The notes beneath the pieces were generated by a model, which searched no databases, was not told the origin of the DNA, and saw nothing but the letters and a program-made list of their open reading frames with translations. This document shows, piece by piece, positions 8,422 to 17,465 of a DNA stretch of 64,000 bases (position 1 is the stretch's first letter; every line of letters begins with the position of its first letter). The DNA is from Oceaniglobus indicus (GTDB taxonomy: Bacteria > Pseudomonadota > Alphaproteobacteria > Rhodobacterales > Rhodobacteraceae), in the NCBI RefSeq assembly GCF_002751875.1, contig NZ_NMZM01000004.1, positions 310,001 through 374,000 on the forward strand, given 5' to 3'. The position numbers and the translations under genes are program-made.

Positions 8422-9891
8422 GTGATATCCCGGACCAAGACCCTGGCACGTCCTGCAACCGATCCCCTGCGCGCCGTGTGGATGCTGATCCTCGGCGCCG
8501 CATTATTCCTTGCGCAAACGCTGGCGGTCGAGGCCCGCGCGGCCCCTGAAAGTTTCGCCGATCTCGCCGACAAGATCAGCCCCTCGGTGGTCAACATAAC
8601 CACCTCGACCACCGTGGCCTCGCGCAGCGGCCCGGGGCCGATCGTGCCCGAAGGATCCCCGTTCGAGGATTTCTTCCGCGAATTCAACGACCGGATGAAC
8701 CCCGGGGGGCCGAACGGGCGACCGCGCCGCAGCCAGGCCCTGGGCTCGGGTTTCGTGATTTCCGAGGATGGCTTCATCGTGACGAACAACCACGTCATCG
8801 ACGGCGCGGATGAAATCCAGATCGAGTTCTTCTCGGGCAAGGAGCTTCCCGCGACGCTGGTCGGCACCGACCCGAACACCGACATCGCCCTGCTGAAGGT
8901 CGAGGCGGACGTCGCGCTGCCGTTCGTCACCTTCGGCGACAGCGACGTGATGCGCACCGGCGACTGGGTCATGGCCATGGGCAACCCGCTGGGCCAGGGG
9001 TTTTCGGTATCTGCGGGCATCGTCTCGGCGCGCAACCGCGCGCTGTCGGGCACCTATGACGATTACATCCAGACGGATGCGGCCATCAACCGGGGCAATT
9101 CGGGTGGCCCGTTGTTCAACATGTCGGGCGAGGTGATCGGCGTGAACACCGCCATCCTGTCGCCCAACGGCGGCTCGATCGGGATCGGCTTCGCCATGTC
9201 GTCGAACGTGGTCGGCAAGGTGGTCGCGCAACTCAAGCAGTTCGGCGAAACCCGGCGCGGCTGGCTCGGCGTCAGGATCCAGGATGTCAGCGAGGATATC
9301 GCCGAATCCATGGGCCTGACCTCTGCCGGCGGCGCGCTGGTCACCGATGTTCCCGAAGGTCCGGCGAAAGAGGCCGGCATGATGGCGGGCGATGTCATCA
9401 TGTCCTTTGACGGCGTCGATGTGGCCGACACGCGTGCGCTGGTGCGCACGGTCGGCAACACGGCCGTGGGCAAGACGGTGCGCGTCGTCGTCTACCGCGA
9501 CGGCAAGACCGAAACGCTGCGCATCACGCTCGGGCGTCGCGAATCCGCCAACGGTGCCGGGGACGACACCGCGCCGTCCCAAGAGGCGCCCGATCGCCAG
9601 GAAATGCTGGGCCTGACCGTATCCCCGATCACGGATCAACTGCGCGGCGAACTGGGGCTGGATGACGGCGCGCAAGGGTTGGTCGTCACCGATGTCGATG
9701 GTGACAGCGAAGCCTATGAAAAGAACATCCGCGCCGGCGACGTGATTACCGAGGCCGGTCAGAAACAGGTGACGTCGCCCGAGGATCTGCAAGCACGCAT
9801 TGACGACGCCCGCGACGCAGGACGCAAATCGCTTCTGCTGTTGGTGCGCCGAGAAGGCGAGCCGCGCTTCGTGGCCCTCTCGCTCGACTGA
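8422..9891 (+). CDS. Periplasmic DegP/DegQ-type serine protease with two PDZ domains
   Basis: This 489-residue HtrA-family protease starts with an N-terminal hydrophobic export segment ending near AVEARA. The trypsin-like domain carries the triad His124 (TNNHVIDGA), Asp154 (NTDIALLK) and Ser227 (NRGNSGGP). PDZ1 lies at about 270-370 and PDZ2 at about 400-485. The GTG at 8422 is chosen because AGGAG sits six bases upstream (8411-8415); the in-frame ATG at 8404 has no ribosome-binding site. It degrades or refolds damaged periplasmic proteins. Two hairpins follow the gene, the second a strong terminator. Confidence 0.95.
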   Translation: MISRTKTLARPATDPLRAVWMLILGAALFLAQTLAVEARAAPESFADLADKISPSVVNITTSTTVASRSGPGPIVPEGSPFEDFFREFNDRMNPGGPNGRPRRSQALGSGFVISEDGFIVTNNHVIDGADEIQIEFFSGKELPATLVGTDPNTDIALLKVEADVALPFVTFGDSDVMRTGDWVMAMGNPLGQGFSVSAGIVSARNRALSGTYDDYIQTDAAINRGNSGGPLFNMSGEVIGVNTAILSPNGGSIGIGFAMSSNVVGKVVAQLKQFGETRRGWLGVRIQDVSEDIAESMGLTSAGGALVTDVPEGPAKEAGMMAGDVIMSFDGVDVADTRALVRTVGNTAVGKTVRVVVYRDGKTETLRITLGRRESANGAGDDTAPSQEAPDRQEMLGLTVSPITDQLRGELGLDDGAQGLVVTDVDGDSEAYEKNIRAGDVITEAGQKQVTSPEDLQARIDDARDAGRKSLLLLVRREGEPRFVALSLD

Positions 9892-9902
9892 TCCGCAACG
9901 GC

Positions 9903-9997
9903 GAGGTCAGCGGGCGCAAGCCCGCCTGACCTCACCGCCAAGCGACGCGTGAAACGGCATCCAGCCTGTCGCAGAAACGCGACAGGCTGTTTTGTTT
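9903..9997 (+). terminator. Tandem hairpins, the second a Rho-independent terminator
   Basis: The first hairpin, 9903-9933, pairs GAGGTCAG plus CGGGC with their complements and has a one-base bulge. The second is perfect: AGCCTGTCGC at 9963-9972, loop AGAAAC, GCGACAGGCT at 9979-9988, followed by GTTTTGTTT. This is one of the clearest terminators in the window and ends the protease transcript. Confidence 0.85.
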
Positions 9998-10146
9998 CAT
10001 GCGTCGGTCCAGCGCTCTCCAGCGCCACAACCCGTGTGCCTGACGTCGGAACCAGGTCCGTCGGCCGCGTGCCACAGGAAGTCGCCTTCGCGCCCTCACC
10101 CCCGACCCGCCGCAGTGGCTCCATCGATGCTGATCCCACCTTGCGC

Positions 10147-10167
10147 TTTTTCTTGCTTCAAATACTC
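10147..10167 (-). repeat. Dispersed GAGTATTT motif, copy 2
   Basis: On the minus strand this reads GAGTATTT, GAAGCAAG, then five A. It lies 53 bases downstream of the stop codon of the minus-strand lipoprotein gene, a position matching the copy that follows cysS. Confidence 0.6.
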
Positions 10168-10219
10168 AATTCCACCGCTGCCGCCCGCGCTGGCCTCTCG
10201 GCCCTGCACCATCCGCTGA

Positions 10220-10804
10220 TCAGCCGCCGGTCGCCTCTTCCCGCGAATATACCGCAAGCCCCAGACGTTTCGCGGCCGCAAGGCTCAGCGCGGTGGTCGG
10301 CAGACCCTCGGCGCCCTGGAACTTCCGCACGGCAGCGCGGGTCGGTCGATCCAGCTCGGCGGTGATGGCGCCCGCGTAAAATCCCCGCACGTGCAGCGCG
10401 CGCTGCAGCGAGGCGATGAACTGCGGCGACATCTCGCCGGGACAGACCGTCTGCACGATGACATCTTGGCGGTCCTTGACGATCCGGGTGTCGGTCACGG
10501 TGTTGTAGGTCGCCGGCGTGATGACCGCGCCGTCCTCGGCCAGAACGGGTTGCGTGACCTGAACCTGTTCGGTCCGGGTTTCGATCACGGCCGGCGTGGA
10601 ATCCGTGGCGAAACATCCACCCGACACGGCCGCGGTTTGCAAGGCGTCGCCGGCATCGCTCACTGCCAGCTCGGGTTCGACGAACCGCGATACCTCGGGT
10701 ATCTGCATCGCGTTGCATCCGGCAAGACCGGCGATCAGCAACAGGGGCCCCGTTACCCGGACCGGGCGCGCGGCAAATCGCATGCGGCGGATCGTTCTGG
10801 TCAT
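10220..10804 (-). CDS. Peptidoglycan-binding lipoprotein
   Basis: This 194-residue protein has a basic N-terminus, a hydrophobic stretch and the lipobox LAGC near residue 30, so it is probably lipid-anchored. The middle has short V/T-rich segments with two cysteines (GGCFAT, TVCPGE). The C-terminal 60 residues match a peptidoglycan-binding domain 1 pattern (LQRALHVRGFYAG..., TRAAVRKFQ, LAAAKRLGL). It probably tethers a membrane to the cell wall. AGAGG lies about nine bases before the ATG at 10804. A later Met (MRFAARP) is an alternative start. Confidence 0.75.
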   Translation of the reverse strand: MTRTIRRMRFAARPVRVTGPLLLIAGLAGCNAMQIPEVSRFVEPELAVSDAGDALQTAAVSGGCFATDSTPAVIETRTEQVQVTQPVLAEDGAVITPATYNTVTDTRIVKDRQDVIVQTVCPGEMSPQFIASLQRALHVRGFYAGAITAELDRPTRAAVRKFQGAEGLPTTALSLAAAKRLGLAVYSREEATGG

Positions 10805-10970
10805 TCTGCTCGGCCTCTTTGGGCGGTTGGGCGCAGATTAGCGTATCGCGGGCATCGTGCAAAGCATGTGGCGCGCAAAGGCAGGCGGATCTGCCATTTA
10901 CGTCACAGCGCCCGACGTGCGCGACCGCCCCCGATTTTCACCGCACGGCTCGTCCGGCTTCGTGGGGTGA

Positions 10971-11363
<393 letters not shown>

Positions 11364-11384
11364 TCAACGGGCCGGCGTCGGGCA

Positions 11385-11406
11385 GGCGCACCGCCCTTGG
11401 TGCGCC
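11385..11406. terminator. 8-bp hairpin between ferredoxin and ilvH
   Basis: GGCGCACC at 11385-11392 pairs exactly with GGTGCGCC at 11399-11406 around GCCCTT. It sits in the 58-base gap between convergent genes. There is no T-run. Confidence 0.45.
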
Positions 11407-11421
11407 GGATCGCCCTTGCGT

Positions 11422-11985
11422 TCAGCTTTCGCCGCGTCCCAGGGCGGCCACGCCGGTGCGGGCCACTTCGACCAGGCCGAGCGGGCGCATGAGGTCGGCG
11501 AATGCGTCGACCTTCTCGGGCGTTCCGGTGATTTCGAAGACAAAGCTCTCCAGTGTTGAATCCACCACGTTGGCGCGGAAGATGTCGGCGAGGCGCAGCG
11601 CCTCGACCCGCCGCTCGCCGGTGCCGGCGACCTTGAACAGGGCCAACTCACGCTCGACGCTGGCGCCCTCCACGGTCAGGTCGTGGACTTCGTGCACCGG
11701 CACGATACGGCCCAGCTGTGCCTTGATCTGTTCGATGATTGCCGGTGTTCCCGTGGTGACGACCGTGATTCGCGACCGGTGCCCCAGGTGGTCGATCTCG
11801 GCCACCGTCAGGCTTTCGATGTTGTAGCCGCGACCGGAAAACAAACCGATCACGCGCGCCAGAACGCCCGCTTCGTTATCGACCACAACGGCCAGGGTAT
11901 GACGTTCGACCACTTCGGAATGGGGGTCGCGCAGGTCATAGGCCGAATGACGCGATGTGCCTTTCTTGATCTTCAGGGGCGCCAT
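11422..11985 (-). CDS. ilvH: Acetolactate synthase small (regulatory) subunit
   Basis: This 187-residue subunit binds the large subunit IlvB and confers valine feedback control on the first common step of branched-chain amino acid synthesis. The N-terminal ACT domain (about 25-100) shows RHTLAVVVDNEAGVLARV and GYNIESLTV; the C-terminal half (about 105-185) is the usual second domain. The ATG at 11985 is chosen because GAAGGA lies eight bases upstream; the longer in-frame start lacks support. Unusually for an ilvBH pair, the ilvB gene lies 2.3 kb upstream on the same strand, with an opposite-strand hybrid kinase gene between them. Confidence 0.95.
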   Translation of the reverse strand: MAPLKIKKGTSRHSAYDLRDPHSEVVERHTLAVVVDNEAGVLARVIGLFSGRGYNIESLTVAEIDHLGHRSRITVVTTGTPAIIEQIKAQLGRIVPVHEVHDLTVEGASVERELALFKVAGTGERRVEALRLADIFRANVVDSTLESFVFEITGTPEKVDAFADLMRPLGLVEVARTGVAALGRGES

Positions 11986-12051
11986 GGGAACTGTCCTTCG
12001 TGTTTTCGAGAATTGATGTGGCGTCACGGAATGGACCGGACCGATGCCGAC

Positions 12052-12066
12052 TTAAACATGTTTTAA
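12052..12066 (+). promoter_or_regulatory. CtrA-like box TTAA-N7-TTAA
   Basis: TTAA at 12052-12055 and TTAA at 12063-12066 are spaced by exactly seven bases, and the second half continues TTAACC as in CtrA sites. The centre, AAACATGTTT, is itself a 10-bp palindrome. The box is 26 bases upstream of the hybrid kinase start and 67 bases from the ilvH start, in a divergent promoter region. I found no other TTAA-N7-TTAA in the intergenic regions I read. Confidence 0.5.
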
Positions 12067-12091
12067 CCGACCTTTGCCAGAGTGAACGCGC

Positions 12092-14200
12092 ATGACAGAC
12101 AGGACGGTGCAGGTGAAAGACGACACGATAACGGCCTGCGACAACGCCATGGGGCTGGACGCGTTGCTGGCCGCGGCCGACCCGCGGTTGCGCAGCCTGC
12201 TCGAGACACTGCCGATCTGGTTCTGGTCCACAGGTCGCGATCACCGCCTGAACGACATCTCGCGCGGGCTGTTCAAGGCAACCGGCATGACGCCCGACTC
12301 GTATCTGGGGGCCTCGCGGCTGTCACTCTGCGATGGCCGTATCGCCCAGACACCCGAAGCGGATGAACACCGCCGCGCGATCCTGGCGCACGAGGCGTTT
12401 CGCGGCTTCACCTATCGCCACGTCTTTGGCGACGATCTGCACTGGGTGACCTCGGGCGGCGATGCGATCTTCGGACCGGGGGGCGATTATCTGGGCCATC
12501 AGGGCGCGGCCATGGCGGTGTCCTCGTCGATACTGAACGCCGGTGAAGTCGCCAGATCGGAAGAGCGGCTGTTGCGCCGGTCTGTCGAACTGGAACGGGC
12601 GGTGGATGCACGCACCGATGCGCTGGACCGGTCGTATCTGCTGCTTGCCGAAGTGCTTGAGGCGATGGATCAGGGTCTGCTGGTCTATGATACGCAACCG
12701 GACGGCCAGAACGACATCGTGTTGTGCAACGCCCGGTGCGCGCGCCTGATGGATCTGCCGCCGGATCTTTGCCAGCCTGGCGCGAACCTCACCGAAATGC
12801 TGCGCCATTGCGTGCGGCGGGGCGATTTCCGCAATCAGGACCAGGGGTTGCGCGCGCTCAGGCTGGCCGCGCGCGACTCGGTCCCGTTTCTGCTGACGCC
12901 CGGTGACGGCCAACGCCACATCCGCCTGGCGGTGATGCCCACGTCTTTTGGCGGCGGCGTCGTGACCTTTACGGATGTGACAACGATCGAGCGGCGCAAG
13001 CGCAGCGTCGAGGAAGCCCGCATCGCCGCCATCGATGCAAGCCATGCGAAATCCGCCTTCCTGGCCGCGATGAGCCATGAAATCCGCACCCCCATGAACG
13101 GCATCATCGGCATGGCGGAACTGCTGTGCGATTCCGATCTGGACCCCAAGTCGGCGCTGTTCGCCCGCACGATTCTGGAATCCGGCGCGGCCTTGCTGGA
13201 TGTGATCGGCGATGTGCTGGACTTTTCGAAGATCGAGGCGGGGAAGATGACGCTGAACATGGCCCCCGTCGATATTGCGGCCCTGTCGTCCGAGGTATGC
13301 GCCCTTCTGCAACCCCGCGCCGATGCGGCGGGTTTGCGCCTGACGCGGGATCTGGCGCCCGATCTGCCGGTCTGGTGGTGCGGCGACGCCACGCGATTGC
13401 GCCAGATCCTGTTGAACCTGATCGGCAACGCGATCAAGTTCACCCATGAGGGTCATATCGTGCTGCGCCTGCGGTCCGAGGCGGCGGGCGGCCTTCGGAT
13501 CGAGGTCGAGGATTCGGGCATCGGCATTCCACCCGACAAGCTGAACCTGATCTTCGACGCCTTCGAACAGGTCGACCACCTCGGTGATCGACAATACGAG
13601 GGGACAGGCCTGGGCTTGGCGATCACGCGGCGGCTTGTCACCCTCATGGGGGGGGCGCTGGGGGCCCGTTCGACGGTGGGCGAAGGCACGTTGTTTTCGG
13701 TGGACTTGCCACTGTTGCGTGTTCACCCCGCGGATGTGCCCCAAGGTGCAGTGCCGGATCGCGCATCGGAAGCCCGCGTGCACCTGCGGGGCAAGAACAT
13801 CCTCGTCGCGGAAGACAATCGCACGAACCAGCTTGTCATACGACACATGTTGACGCCGCTTGGGGCGATATTGCGGTTCGCCACCGACGGGGTCGAGGCG
13901 GTTGCCGCGTTCACCGCCACGCGCCCCGATCTGGTCATCATGGACATGTCGATGCCGCGGCTGTCGGGCACCGACGCCGCCCGCGAGATGCGCCGCATCG
14001 AAACCGGGGCGCGTTGTCCGATCCTGGCGTTGACGGGGAACGCGCTGGCGCAGGATCGTGCCGATTGCCTTGCGGCGGGGATGGACGGGTTCCTGTCAAA
14101 ACCCGTCCGCAAGGCCGCATTGTTCGGCGAAATCGCGCGAATCATGCCCGACGATGGCCAGACGGGCGCACGCTGCGGCCGTGGCGGACGTTCGTCATGA
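12092..14200 (+). CDS. Cytosolic hybrid sensor histidine kinase with PAS domains
   Basis: This 702-residue protein has no clear transmembrane segment. The N-terminal region (about 30-160) resembles a PAS domain (LLETLPIWFWSTGRD), followed by a coiled coil and a second PAS-like domain (about 190-310, MDQGLLVYD). HisKA contains the phosphoacceptor His329 in MSHEIRTPMNG. HATPase_c (about 430-550) has NLIGNAIKFTHEG and GTGLGLAI. The C-terminal receiver (about 570-690) has Asp618 in VIMDMSMP and a terminal KPV motif. It phosphorylates its own receiver and probably a further partner. A CtrA-like box just upstream suggests cell-cycle or motility-linked control. It interrupts the ilvH-ilvB neighbourhood. 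Confidence 0.93.
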   Translation: MTDRTVQVKDDTITACDNAMGLDALLAAADPRLRSLLETLPIWFWSTGRDHRLNDISRGLFKATGMTPDSYLGASRLSLCDGRIAQTPEADEHRRAILAHEAFRGFTYRHVFGDDLHWVTSGGDAIFGPGGDYLGHQGAAMAVSSSILNAGEVARSEERLLRRSVELERAVDARTDALDRSYLLLAEVLEAMDQGLLVYDTQPDGQNDIVLCNARCARLMDLPPDLCQPGANLTEMLRHCVRRGDFRNQDQGLRALRLAARDSVPFLLTPGDGQRHIRLAVMPTSFGGGVVTFTDVTTIERRKRSVEEARIAAIDASHAKSAFLAAMSHEIRTPMNGIIGMAELLCDSDLDPKSALFARTILESGAALLDVIGDVLDFSKIEAGKMTLNMAPVDIAALSSEVCALLQPRADAAGLRLTRDLAPDLPVWWCGDATRLRQILLNLIGNAIKFTHEGHIVLRLRSEAAGGLRIEVEDSGIGIPPDKLNLIFDAFEQVDHLGDRQYEGTGLGLAITRRLVTLMGGALGARSTVGEGTLFSVDLPLLRVHPADVPQGAVPDRASEARVHLRGKNILVAEDNRTNQLVIRHMLTPLGAILRFATDGVEAVAAFTATRPDLVIMDMSMPRLSGTDAAREMRRIETGARCPILALTGNALAQDRADCLAAGMDGFLSKPVRKAALFGEIARIMPDDGQTGARCGRGGRSS

Positions 14201-14221
14201 AAAGACGCACGGGCCTCTGTG

Positions 14222-14253
14222 ACACCGCCGCCGGGATGATCCGGCGGCGGTGT
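14222..14253. terminator. Perfect 13-bp hairpin between convergent genes
   Basis: ACACCGCCGCCGG at 14222-14234 pairs with its exact complement at 14241-14253 around GATGAT. It lies between the hybrid kinase stop (14200) and the ilvB stop (14260), so it can serve both strands. T-runs are weak. Confidence 0.65.
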
Positions 14254-14259
14254 TGTGGT

Positions 14260-16014
14260 TCACACCATGACTGCGCCCTTGGATCCGATCGCGTTCTTGG
14301 TGCTGGCGGCGCCCAGAAGCATCTTGTTGTGCGCCTCGCCCGAGGGGATCATCGGGAAGCAGTTCTCGTGCTTTTCCACCAGGCAGTCGAAAATCACCGG
14401 CCCGTCGTAATTGATCATCTCCATGATCGCATCGTCCAGATCGGCGGGGTCCGAGCATTTGATCCCCTTGGCGCCGAACGCCTCGGCCAATTTCACGAAA
14501 TCGGGCAGGGCTTCGGACCAGGATTGCGAATACCGCTCGCCGTGCAGAAGCTCCTGCCACTGGCGCACCATGCCCAGGCGTTCGTTGTTCAGGATGAACT
14601 GCTTGACGGGCAGGCCGTATTGGATCGCCGTTCCCATCTCCTGCATGTTCATCAACCACGACGCTTCGCCGGCGATGTTGATGACCAGGGCCTCGGGATG
14701 CGCCACCTGAACACCGATCGACGCCGGATGCCCGTATCCCATGGTGCCCAGACCGCCCGACGTCATCCAGCGGTTCGGCGCGTCAAAGCCCAGGTATTGC
14801 GCCGCCCACATCTGGTGCTGGCCGACCTCGGTGCAGACATAACGGTCGTGCCCCTTGGTCAGCGCCTCGAGCCGTTCCAGCGCGTATTGCGGTTTGATCG
14901 TCGGGCCGCTCTGGTCGAACTTCAGGCAGTCGATCGCGCGCCACTCGTCGATCTTCTTCCACCACTTCGACAGGCCCGCGCTGTTCACCTTGGATCCCTG
15001 CGCCTTCCAGACGGTCAGCAGATCCTCGAGCACATGGGCGACGTCCCCGATGATCGGGATGTCGACGTGGATGACCTTGTTGATCGAGCTGGGGTCGATG
15101 TCGATATGGGCCTTCATCGAATGGGGGCTGAAATCCTGCACCCGTCCGGTGATCCGGTCGTCGAACCGCGCGCCGATGTTGATCATCAGATCGCAGCCGT
15201 GCATCGCCATGTTCGCCTGGTACAGCCCGTGCATCCCCAGCATGCCCAGCCATTGATCGCCCGACGCGGGATAGGCGCCCAGACCCATCAGGGTCGAGGT
15301 CACGGGAAACCCGGTGGCGTCGGCCAGCTCGCGCAGCAATGCGGTGGCCCGGTCGCCCGAGTTGATGACGCCGCCGCCGGTATAGAGGATCGGGCGTTCG
15401 GCTTTGGCGATGGCGTTCGCCAGTTCTGTGATCGCGTCCATGTCGCCCTTCACACGGGGCTGGTAATGGCTCAGCTTGACCTTGTCCTTGGTGGTATAGG
15501 CGCCGGTGGCGAACTGGATGTCCTTCGGGATGTCCACCAGAACCGGGCCGGGGCGGCCCGAGGTACAGACGTGAAACGCCTCGTGGATGACCTTGGGCAG
15601 GGTGTCGGTTTCCTTCACCAGCCAGTTGTGCTTGGTGCAGGGGCGGGTGATGCCGACGGTATCGGCCTCCTGAAAGGCGTCGTTGCCGATCATGAAGGTC
15701 GGAACCTGGCCCGAGAGCACGACCACCGGGATCGAATCCATCAACGCGTCGGTCAGACCGGTGACGGCGTTCGTCGCGCCGGGGCCCGATGTGACAAGGC
15801 ACACGCCGGGCTTGCCGGTCGAACGGGCATAGCCTTCGGCAGCATGGACGGCCGCCTGTTCATGGCGCACCAGGATATGCCGGATATCGGACTGCTGGAA
15901 GATTTCGTCATAGATCGGCAGCACGGCACCACCGGGATAGCCGAAGATCACCTCGACCCCCTGGTCCTTGAGGGCCTGAACAACCATCTTTGCGCCGGTC
16001 ATGGACTTCTTCAT
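14260..16014 (-). CDS. ilvB: Acetolactate synthase large (catalytic) subunit
   Basis: This 584-residue thiamine-diphosphate enzyme condenses pyruvate with pyruvate or 2-ketobutyrate in Val, Leu and Ile synthesis. The N-terminal domain has [14 protein letters not shown] and the catalytic Glu52 in [12 protein letters not shown]. The central domain runs about 195-350 ([10 protein letters not shown]). The C-terminal diphosphate-binding domain has [15 protein letters not shown] and a GEAS...N motif where the canonical form is GDGS; I recall the variant from other alphaproteobacterial enzymes. The ATG at 16014 has GGAGA about seven bases upstream. A leader ORF and terminator lie upstream, so attenuation by branched-chain aminoacyl-tRNA supply is likely. 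Confidence 0.96.
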   Translation of the reverse strand: MKKSMTGAKMVVQALKDQGVEVIFGYPGGAVLPIYDEIFQQSDIRHILVRHEQAAVHAAEGYARSTGKPGVCLVTSGPGATNAVTGLTDALMDSIPVVVLSGQVPTFMIGNDAFQEADTVGITRPCTKHNWLVKETDTLPKVIHEAFHVCTSGRPGPVLVDIPKDIQFATGAYTTKDKVKLSHYQPRVKGDMDAITELANAIAKAERPILYTGGGVINSGDRATALLRELADATGFPVTSTLMGLGAYPASGDQWLGMLGMHGLYQANMAMHGCDLMINIGARFDDRITGRVQDFSPHSMKAHIDIDPSSINKVIHVDIPIIGDVAHVLEDLLTVWKAQGSKVNSAGLSKWWKKIDEWRAIDCLKFDQSGPTIKPQYALERLEALTKGHDRYVCTEVGQHQMWAAQYLGFDAPNRWMTSGGLGTMGYGHPASIGVQVAHPEALVINIAGEASWLMNMQEMGTAIQYGLPVKQFILNNERLGMVRQWQELLHGERYSQSWSEALPDFVKLAEAFGAKGIKCSDPADLDDAIMEMINYDGPVIFDCLVEKHENCFPMIPSGEAHNKMLLGAASTKNAIGSKGAVMV

Positions 16015-16080
16015 CGTCTTTCTCCGTTGTGCCCGGCCGCGTCGGTCCGGGTCTTTTTCGTCTCTGTGGCGGGCGGGCAT

Positions 16081-16107
16081 AAAAAAACCCCCGGTTTTCA
16101 GCGGGGG
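16081..16107 (-). terminator. ilvB attenuator terminator
   Basis: On the minus strand CCCCCG (16107-16102) and CGGGGG (16093-16088) form a six-pair stem with an eight-base loop, followed by seven T (16087-16081). It lies 26 bases downstream of the leader ORF stop and 66 bases before the ilvB ATG, where it can only act as a conditional terminator. A leader segment (16141-16150) can pair with 16106-16115 (nine Watson-Crick pairs plus one wobble), overlapping the terminator arm. A competing pairing joins 16147-16154 with 16122-16129. Confidence 0.8.
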
Positions 16108-16133
16108 CGCATGGGGAACCGAAAGGGTGTCCG

Positions 16134-16184
16134 TTACCGGCCCATGCACCTTTTGTCCACGATTACGATCAGGTCGAACATCAT
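16134..16184 (-). CDS. ilvB leader peptide (16 aa)
   Basis: The small ORF encodes [16 protein letters not shown] and stops at TAA. It has Leu-Ile-Val-Ile-Val in a row, the amino acids made by the pathway, and an AAGGGG Shine-Dalgarno-like sequence just upstream. The first of two ATG codons is at 16184. It is followed by mutually exclusive pairings and a U-tract terminator ahead of ilvB. Its role would be to let ribosome stalling at scarce Ile, Val or Leu codons prevent termination. Too short for routine gene calling. Confidence 0.75.
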   Translation of the reverse strand: MMFDLIVIVDKRCMGR

Positions 16185-16399
16185 CGATCCCCTTGTCAAT
16201 GCGGCGACATTATGCACGGCTGCCACGGGCGTCAATGGCACATGGCAAGAAAAACTGTCGCAGTGTCGCAGAAGATTTCCATTTCTTTCGTCCAGGGGGG
16301 CTTGCTCGGCAACTAATAGAAACAAAATGCACCCCAAGCGACAGGAAACAGCGGCCGTTTGCCCCGGTGCAACGCCGTGCGCCGGGGCAGAACAGGTGT

Positions 16400-17302
16400 T
16401 CAGTTCAGCGCCGCCACGAAGGCGCGCATGACCTGCGCCGAATTCGAGGCGGCGATGGACATGAACGTGCCCATCTCGTTGGCCCCTTCGCCGCCGCCGG
16501 CAAGATCGGACAGCGAGCGGAAGGCGATGAACGGCACCTCGTTGACATAGGCGACGTGGGCGACGGCCGCGCTTTCCATGTCCAGCACCTGCGCGTCGAA
16601 GGTCGAGAACGCGTGTTCGCGCAGGGCGGCATTGTCGACGAAGAACGCGCCCGACACGCCGTTGCCGCCGGTCACGATCTGCGGTGCCTGCGACAGGCAC
16701 GCGCCATCGGCGGAACAATCGGGCAGGGTGACGTCGCCCGCGACCGTTTCGGCGATGGCCAGAAGGTCGGGATCGACGGGGAACCAGAACCGCTCCTCGA
16801 CCTCGTCCGAGCGGTCGGTCGAGACGCCGAAGTCGCGGGTGAAGATCATGCCGAAATTGGGAAAGGGCGATGACATCCATGGCGGCATCGCGAAGGTGCC
16901 ATCGGTTTCGCGCCCCATGACGCCTTCCAGATACTTGCCCCACTGGGCAGGCACCACGACGTCGCCGATGTTCAGGCTCGGATCGACCCCGCCGGCGATG
17001 CCGGAAAACACGATCCGCTCGATGGTGAAACGGTCCAGCGCGATCTGTGCGCTCATCGCCGCGTTCACCATGGAGACGCCAGACAGGAACAGCACGACCG
17101 GCTCGCCCTCCATTTCGCCGGTGACGAAGGTGATGCCCTTCAGGGTTTGCGACTGCGCGTTCTCCAACCCTACCTGAAGCGCCTGCCATTCGGGCGGAAA
17201 GGCCGACATCAACGCGGTGCGCGGCGTATCGTCGACCACCTGGGCCAGGGCAGTGATCGGCAGCAGCGCCGCCAGCGTTGAGACAAGTGCGATGCGGGAC
17301 AT
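16400..17302 (-). CDS. Secreted purine nucleosidase-like protein (MTA/SAH nucleosidase superfamily)
   Basis: This 300-residue protein has a signal peptide (MSRIALVSTLAALLPITALA) and then a phosphorylase/nucleosidase fold. Recognisable elements are FVTGEMEGEPVVLFLSGVS, RIVFSGIAGGVDPSLNIGDVVVP, and the late motif FDAQVLDMESAAVAHVAYVNEVPFIAFRSLSDLAGG, whose MES and SD residues belong to the active site of this superfamily. It would cleave adenosine- or methylthioadenosine-like nucleosides in the periplasm; the exact substrate is not determined. Two Cys (PDCSADGAC) form an insertion near residue 190. The ATG at 17302 is chosen for its signal peptide and an AAAGG upstream. Confidence 0.8.
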   Translation of the reverse strand: MSRIALVSTLAALLPITALAQVVDDTPRTALMSAFPPEWQALQVGLENAQSQTLKGITFVTGEMEGEPVVLFLSGVSMVNAAMSAQIALDRFTIERIVFSGIAGGVDPSLNIGDVVVPAQWGKYLEGVMGRETDGTFAMPPWMSSPFPNFGMIFTRDFGVSTDRSDEVEERFWFPVDPDLLAIAETVAGDVTLPDCSADGACLSQAPQIVTGGNGVSGAFFVDNAALREHAFSTFDAQVLDMESAAVAHVAYVNEVPFIAFRSLSDLAGGGEGANEMGTFMSIAASNSAQVMRAFVAALN

Positions 17303-17426
17303 GGATAAGACCTTTCGTTGGGATCGCTCAAGCAGAAAGCGCCGGCGCGTGGCTGTCAATGGGGCACGCCACGGGGCCGGATCGCCGGTGCGCACCTTCG
17401 CGCCGCGATCCGCCGTCACTTCCCCC

Positions 17427-17455
17427 TTGCCAGACCCCGCAAGCCCGGATTAAAA
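17427..17455 (+). promoter_or_regulatory. Sigma-70-type promoter of tRNA-Val
   Basis: TTGCCA at 17427-17432 and TTAAAA at 17450-17455 are separated by 17 bases. A start site about seven bases later would fall just before the tRNA at 17466. Confidence 0.6.
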
Positions 17456-17465
17456 GCCGCCCGTG

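Larger units (their letters stand above)
9892..10219. other. Intergenic stretch between convergent genes
   Basis: These 328 bases separate the protease gene (plus) from the peptidoglycan-binding lipoprotein gene (minus). They contain two hairpins (9903-9933 and 9963-9997) and a minus-strand GAGTATTT motif (10147-10167). No gene is supported. Confidence 0.6.

Noticed and set aside
14014-16431. An 805-codon plus-strand frame opposite ilvB
   Set aside because: It is the shadow of ilvB, lacks domain likeness, and overlaps the hybrid kinase end and the attenuator.
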